From an uncultured Erysipelotrichaceae bacterium (GTDB lineage Bacteria > Bacillota_I > Bacilli_A > Erysipelotrichales > Erysipelotrichaceae), in assembly GCA_937900565.1 (NCBI GenBank), contig CALCFG010000147.1:1-45622 (forward strand): a stretch of DNA of 45,622 nt. The letters run 5' to 3'. Shown in pieces: positions 44,691 through 45,622 of this stretch. Both the position numbers and the translations under genes were made by a program. The first letter of the stretch is position 1; every line of letters begins with the position of its first letter. The notes under the pieces were generated by a model. It was not told where the DNA came from and ran no database searches. It was given only the letters and a program-made list of their open reading frames with translations.

Positions 44691-44716
44691 AAGCGATTAC
44701 AATTCAGTAACCGCTT
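44691..44716 (-). terminator. Stem-loop between rpiR-type regulator and the PTS operon
   Basis: A 10-base-pair stem (44707-44716 with 44691-44700, one wobble) with a 6-base loop is followed by TTTCTTTG. It is probably a partial terminator setting a lower level of the downstream operon or ending the regulator transcript. Confidence 0.6.
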
Positions 44717-44778
44717 ATTTTAAACAGATAATTTTTCTTTGGTAATTAAAAGTGACTTTGGACAGCTTACAAGCAATC

Positions 44779-45513
44779 TCAGGCATCCTTTACATAGGAA
44801 ACCAGATAATCAGCTATTGTAAACATTCCAATTCTAGAAATATCGTCATTGATTTTTGTGTCTGTCGAACTAGCGCAAAAATAAAGCGAATAGTCACTTA
44901 ATGCTGATAAAGTACTATTATTAAATGCAGTTATGGTAATCAAGGTATTTCCATGTGCCTTTACTATTCTAGCTGTATTAACAATAGCAGCAGTTTCACC
45001 TGATAATGATAATGCAATGATTACTTCATCATGGTCTATCTTTCGAGCAATCAAACCCATAAGATTCATATCCGGTATATTAATACACTTAATATTCATC
45101 ATTAATAAAAGATGTGTCAAATACATTGCTGTAGGTTTAGATGTGCCTCTTGCAATTACATATACGCACTTTGCTTTAGAAATTCTTTTAGCAATAGCTT
45201 TTAAAATCTCTTCATTATTAAGTTCTAGCGTTTTTTCAACAATAGTAAGTAAATTTGAACGTGCTTTATAATTATCAGTAGCATATGATAGTTTCTTTTG
45301 TTGATTACTTTTTAAATAATACTTAAGCTCGTTAAAACCCTCAAACCCTAATTTTTGACACATGTTAATCACTACAGTTTTACTTATTCCACATTTATTC
45401 GCGAGCTTTTGAGCTGTTGTATTCATTACATAACACTCATTGTCCAGTATAAAATGTAATAAATCACGCTCAGAACTAGTTAACATGTCATAATTTTCAA
45501 TGTAAAAATCCAC
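44779..45513 (-). CDS. RpiR/MurR-family transcriptional regulator
   Basis: This 244-residue protein has an N-terminal HTH_6 domain (about residues 10-70, TAQKLANKCGISKTVVINMCQKLGFEGFNELKYYL). A C-terminal SIS sugar-phosphate-binding domain follows (about 105-235, ARGTSKPTAMYLTHLLL, ALSLSGETAAIVNTARIVKAHG). It is predicted to sense a phosphorylated sugar from the PTS and control the island. Its GTG start with AGGGGGGTG and the promoter upstream lie in the 113-base direct repeat, so the split M1 gene shares the same control region. Confidence 0.92.
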   Translation of the reverse strand: MDFYIENYDMLTSSERDLLHFILDNECYVMNTTAQKLANKCGISKTVVINMCQKLGFEGFNELKYYLKSNQQKKLSYATDNYKARSNLLTIVEKTLELNNEEILKAIAKRISKAKCVYVIARGTSKPTAMYLTHLLLMMNIKCINIPDMNLMGLIARKIDHDEVIIALSLSGETAAIVNTARIVKAHGNTLITITAFNNSTLSALSDYSLYFCASSTDTKINDDISRIGMFTIADYLVSYVKDA

Positions 45514-45622
45514 AACACCCCCCTAAATTTTCTTTAAAATTAATTAAAAATTATTTTCTTTATGGTCATGATAATATACTTTCACAAAGACTACAACAGG
45601 AAAGGTGATCAAAGAAGCTAAT
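45510..45622. repeat. 113-base direct repeat, copy 2 (cut by window end)
   Basis: Same sequence as 36861-36973 with two substitutions. It contains the promoter, leader and first codons of the RpiR gene. It reaches the last base of the window without losing identity, so the true repeat is probably longer. Confidence 0.9.
45568..45596 (-). promoter_or_regulatory. Promoter in direct repeat, copy 2 (RpiR gene)
   Basis: TTGTAG (45591-45596) and TATCAT (45568-45573) are 17 bases apart, identical to copy 1. Confidence 0.6.

Noticed and set aside
44933..45271. 112-residue plus-strand frame opposite the RpiR gene
   Set aside because: It is antisense to a well-supported regulator and has no ribosome site or family features.
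1..45622. CRISPR arrays, tRNA or rRNA genes, prophage or restriction systems
   Set aside because: No regularly spaced repeats, no cloverleaf-type sequence in the intergenic gaps I inspected, and no integrase, capsid or methylase genes were seen.

Overview
The window is AT-rich DNA from a low-GC Gram-positive bacterium (Bacillota). The delta subunit of RNA polymerase, strong Shine-Dalgarno sequences, several PTS genes and the gene order pth / mfd / rqcP / divIC all fit. In Bacillus-type genomes that cluster also carries the sporulation-linked genes fin, spoVT, yabP and yabQ; here they are missing. That points to a non-sporulating lineage such as Erysipelotrichia, but this is inference and I cannot name a genus.

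Layout. 1-1.15 kb: a small zinc-ribbon gene and a decayed IS200-type transposase. 1.15-6.6 kb: tex with a small coupled gene, a metallo-beta-lactamase-fold lipoprotein, a Cys-rich mini-protein and a large membrane-anchored protein. 6.7-9.4 kb: an ATP-grasp ligase gene broken by a 4-base duplication, followed by two overlapping alpha/beta-hydrolase (esterase) genes. 9.4-20 kb, all on the minus strand: a housekeeping cluster (YfhO-like membrane protein, pth, HAD phosphatase, mfd, rqcP, divIC). Into its middle, between pth/HAD and mfd, is set a cassette of a 46-residue secreted-type peptide, a 417-residue HTH-TPR regulator that overlaps it, a small exported Cys/His protein and a lipoprotein. 20-31.2 kb: a nonsense-riddled gene remnant, a membrane diguanylate cyclase, a cold-shock protein, TelA, a SNF2 helicase, an aldehyde dehydrogenase / iron alcohol dehydrogenase pair and the CCA-adding enzyme. 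31.3-33.9 kb: ispF, an HD phosphohydrolase, a YwiB-like gene and rpoE. 33.96-34.3 kb: the left end of an IS66-family element with a frameshifted tnpA. 34.4-36.9 kb: an FMN-binding lipoprotein, a small alarmone synthetase and a split M1-type peptidase. 36.9-45.6 kb: a carbohydrate island (malic enzyme, MFS carrier, frameshifted membrane protein, PTS IIA, NagA, GH4 phospho-glycosidase, PTS IICB, RpiR regulator). It is bracketed by two nearly identical 113-base direct repeats, each holding the same promoter and start codon; the second repeat runs off the window edge.

How the parts work together. The carbohydrate island reads as a self-contained catabolic unit: IICB plus IIA import and phosphorylate a glucoside, GH4 splits the phosphorylated product, NagA deacetylates GlcNAc-6-P, and RpiR senses a sugar phosphate. 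The most interesting candidate for an undescribed system is the peptide/receptor cassette at 13.7-16.8 kb. It has the architecture of RRNPP cell-cell signalling (a short exported pro-peptide beside a cytosolic HTH-TPR receptor), with two envelope proteins as likely outputs. Four coding genes besides transposases are broken by small lesions (ATP-grasp, M1 peptidase, membrane protein, remnant after the cyclase). These indicate either active gene decay or base-level assembly errors.
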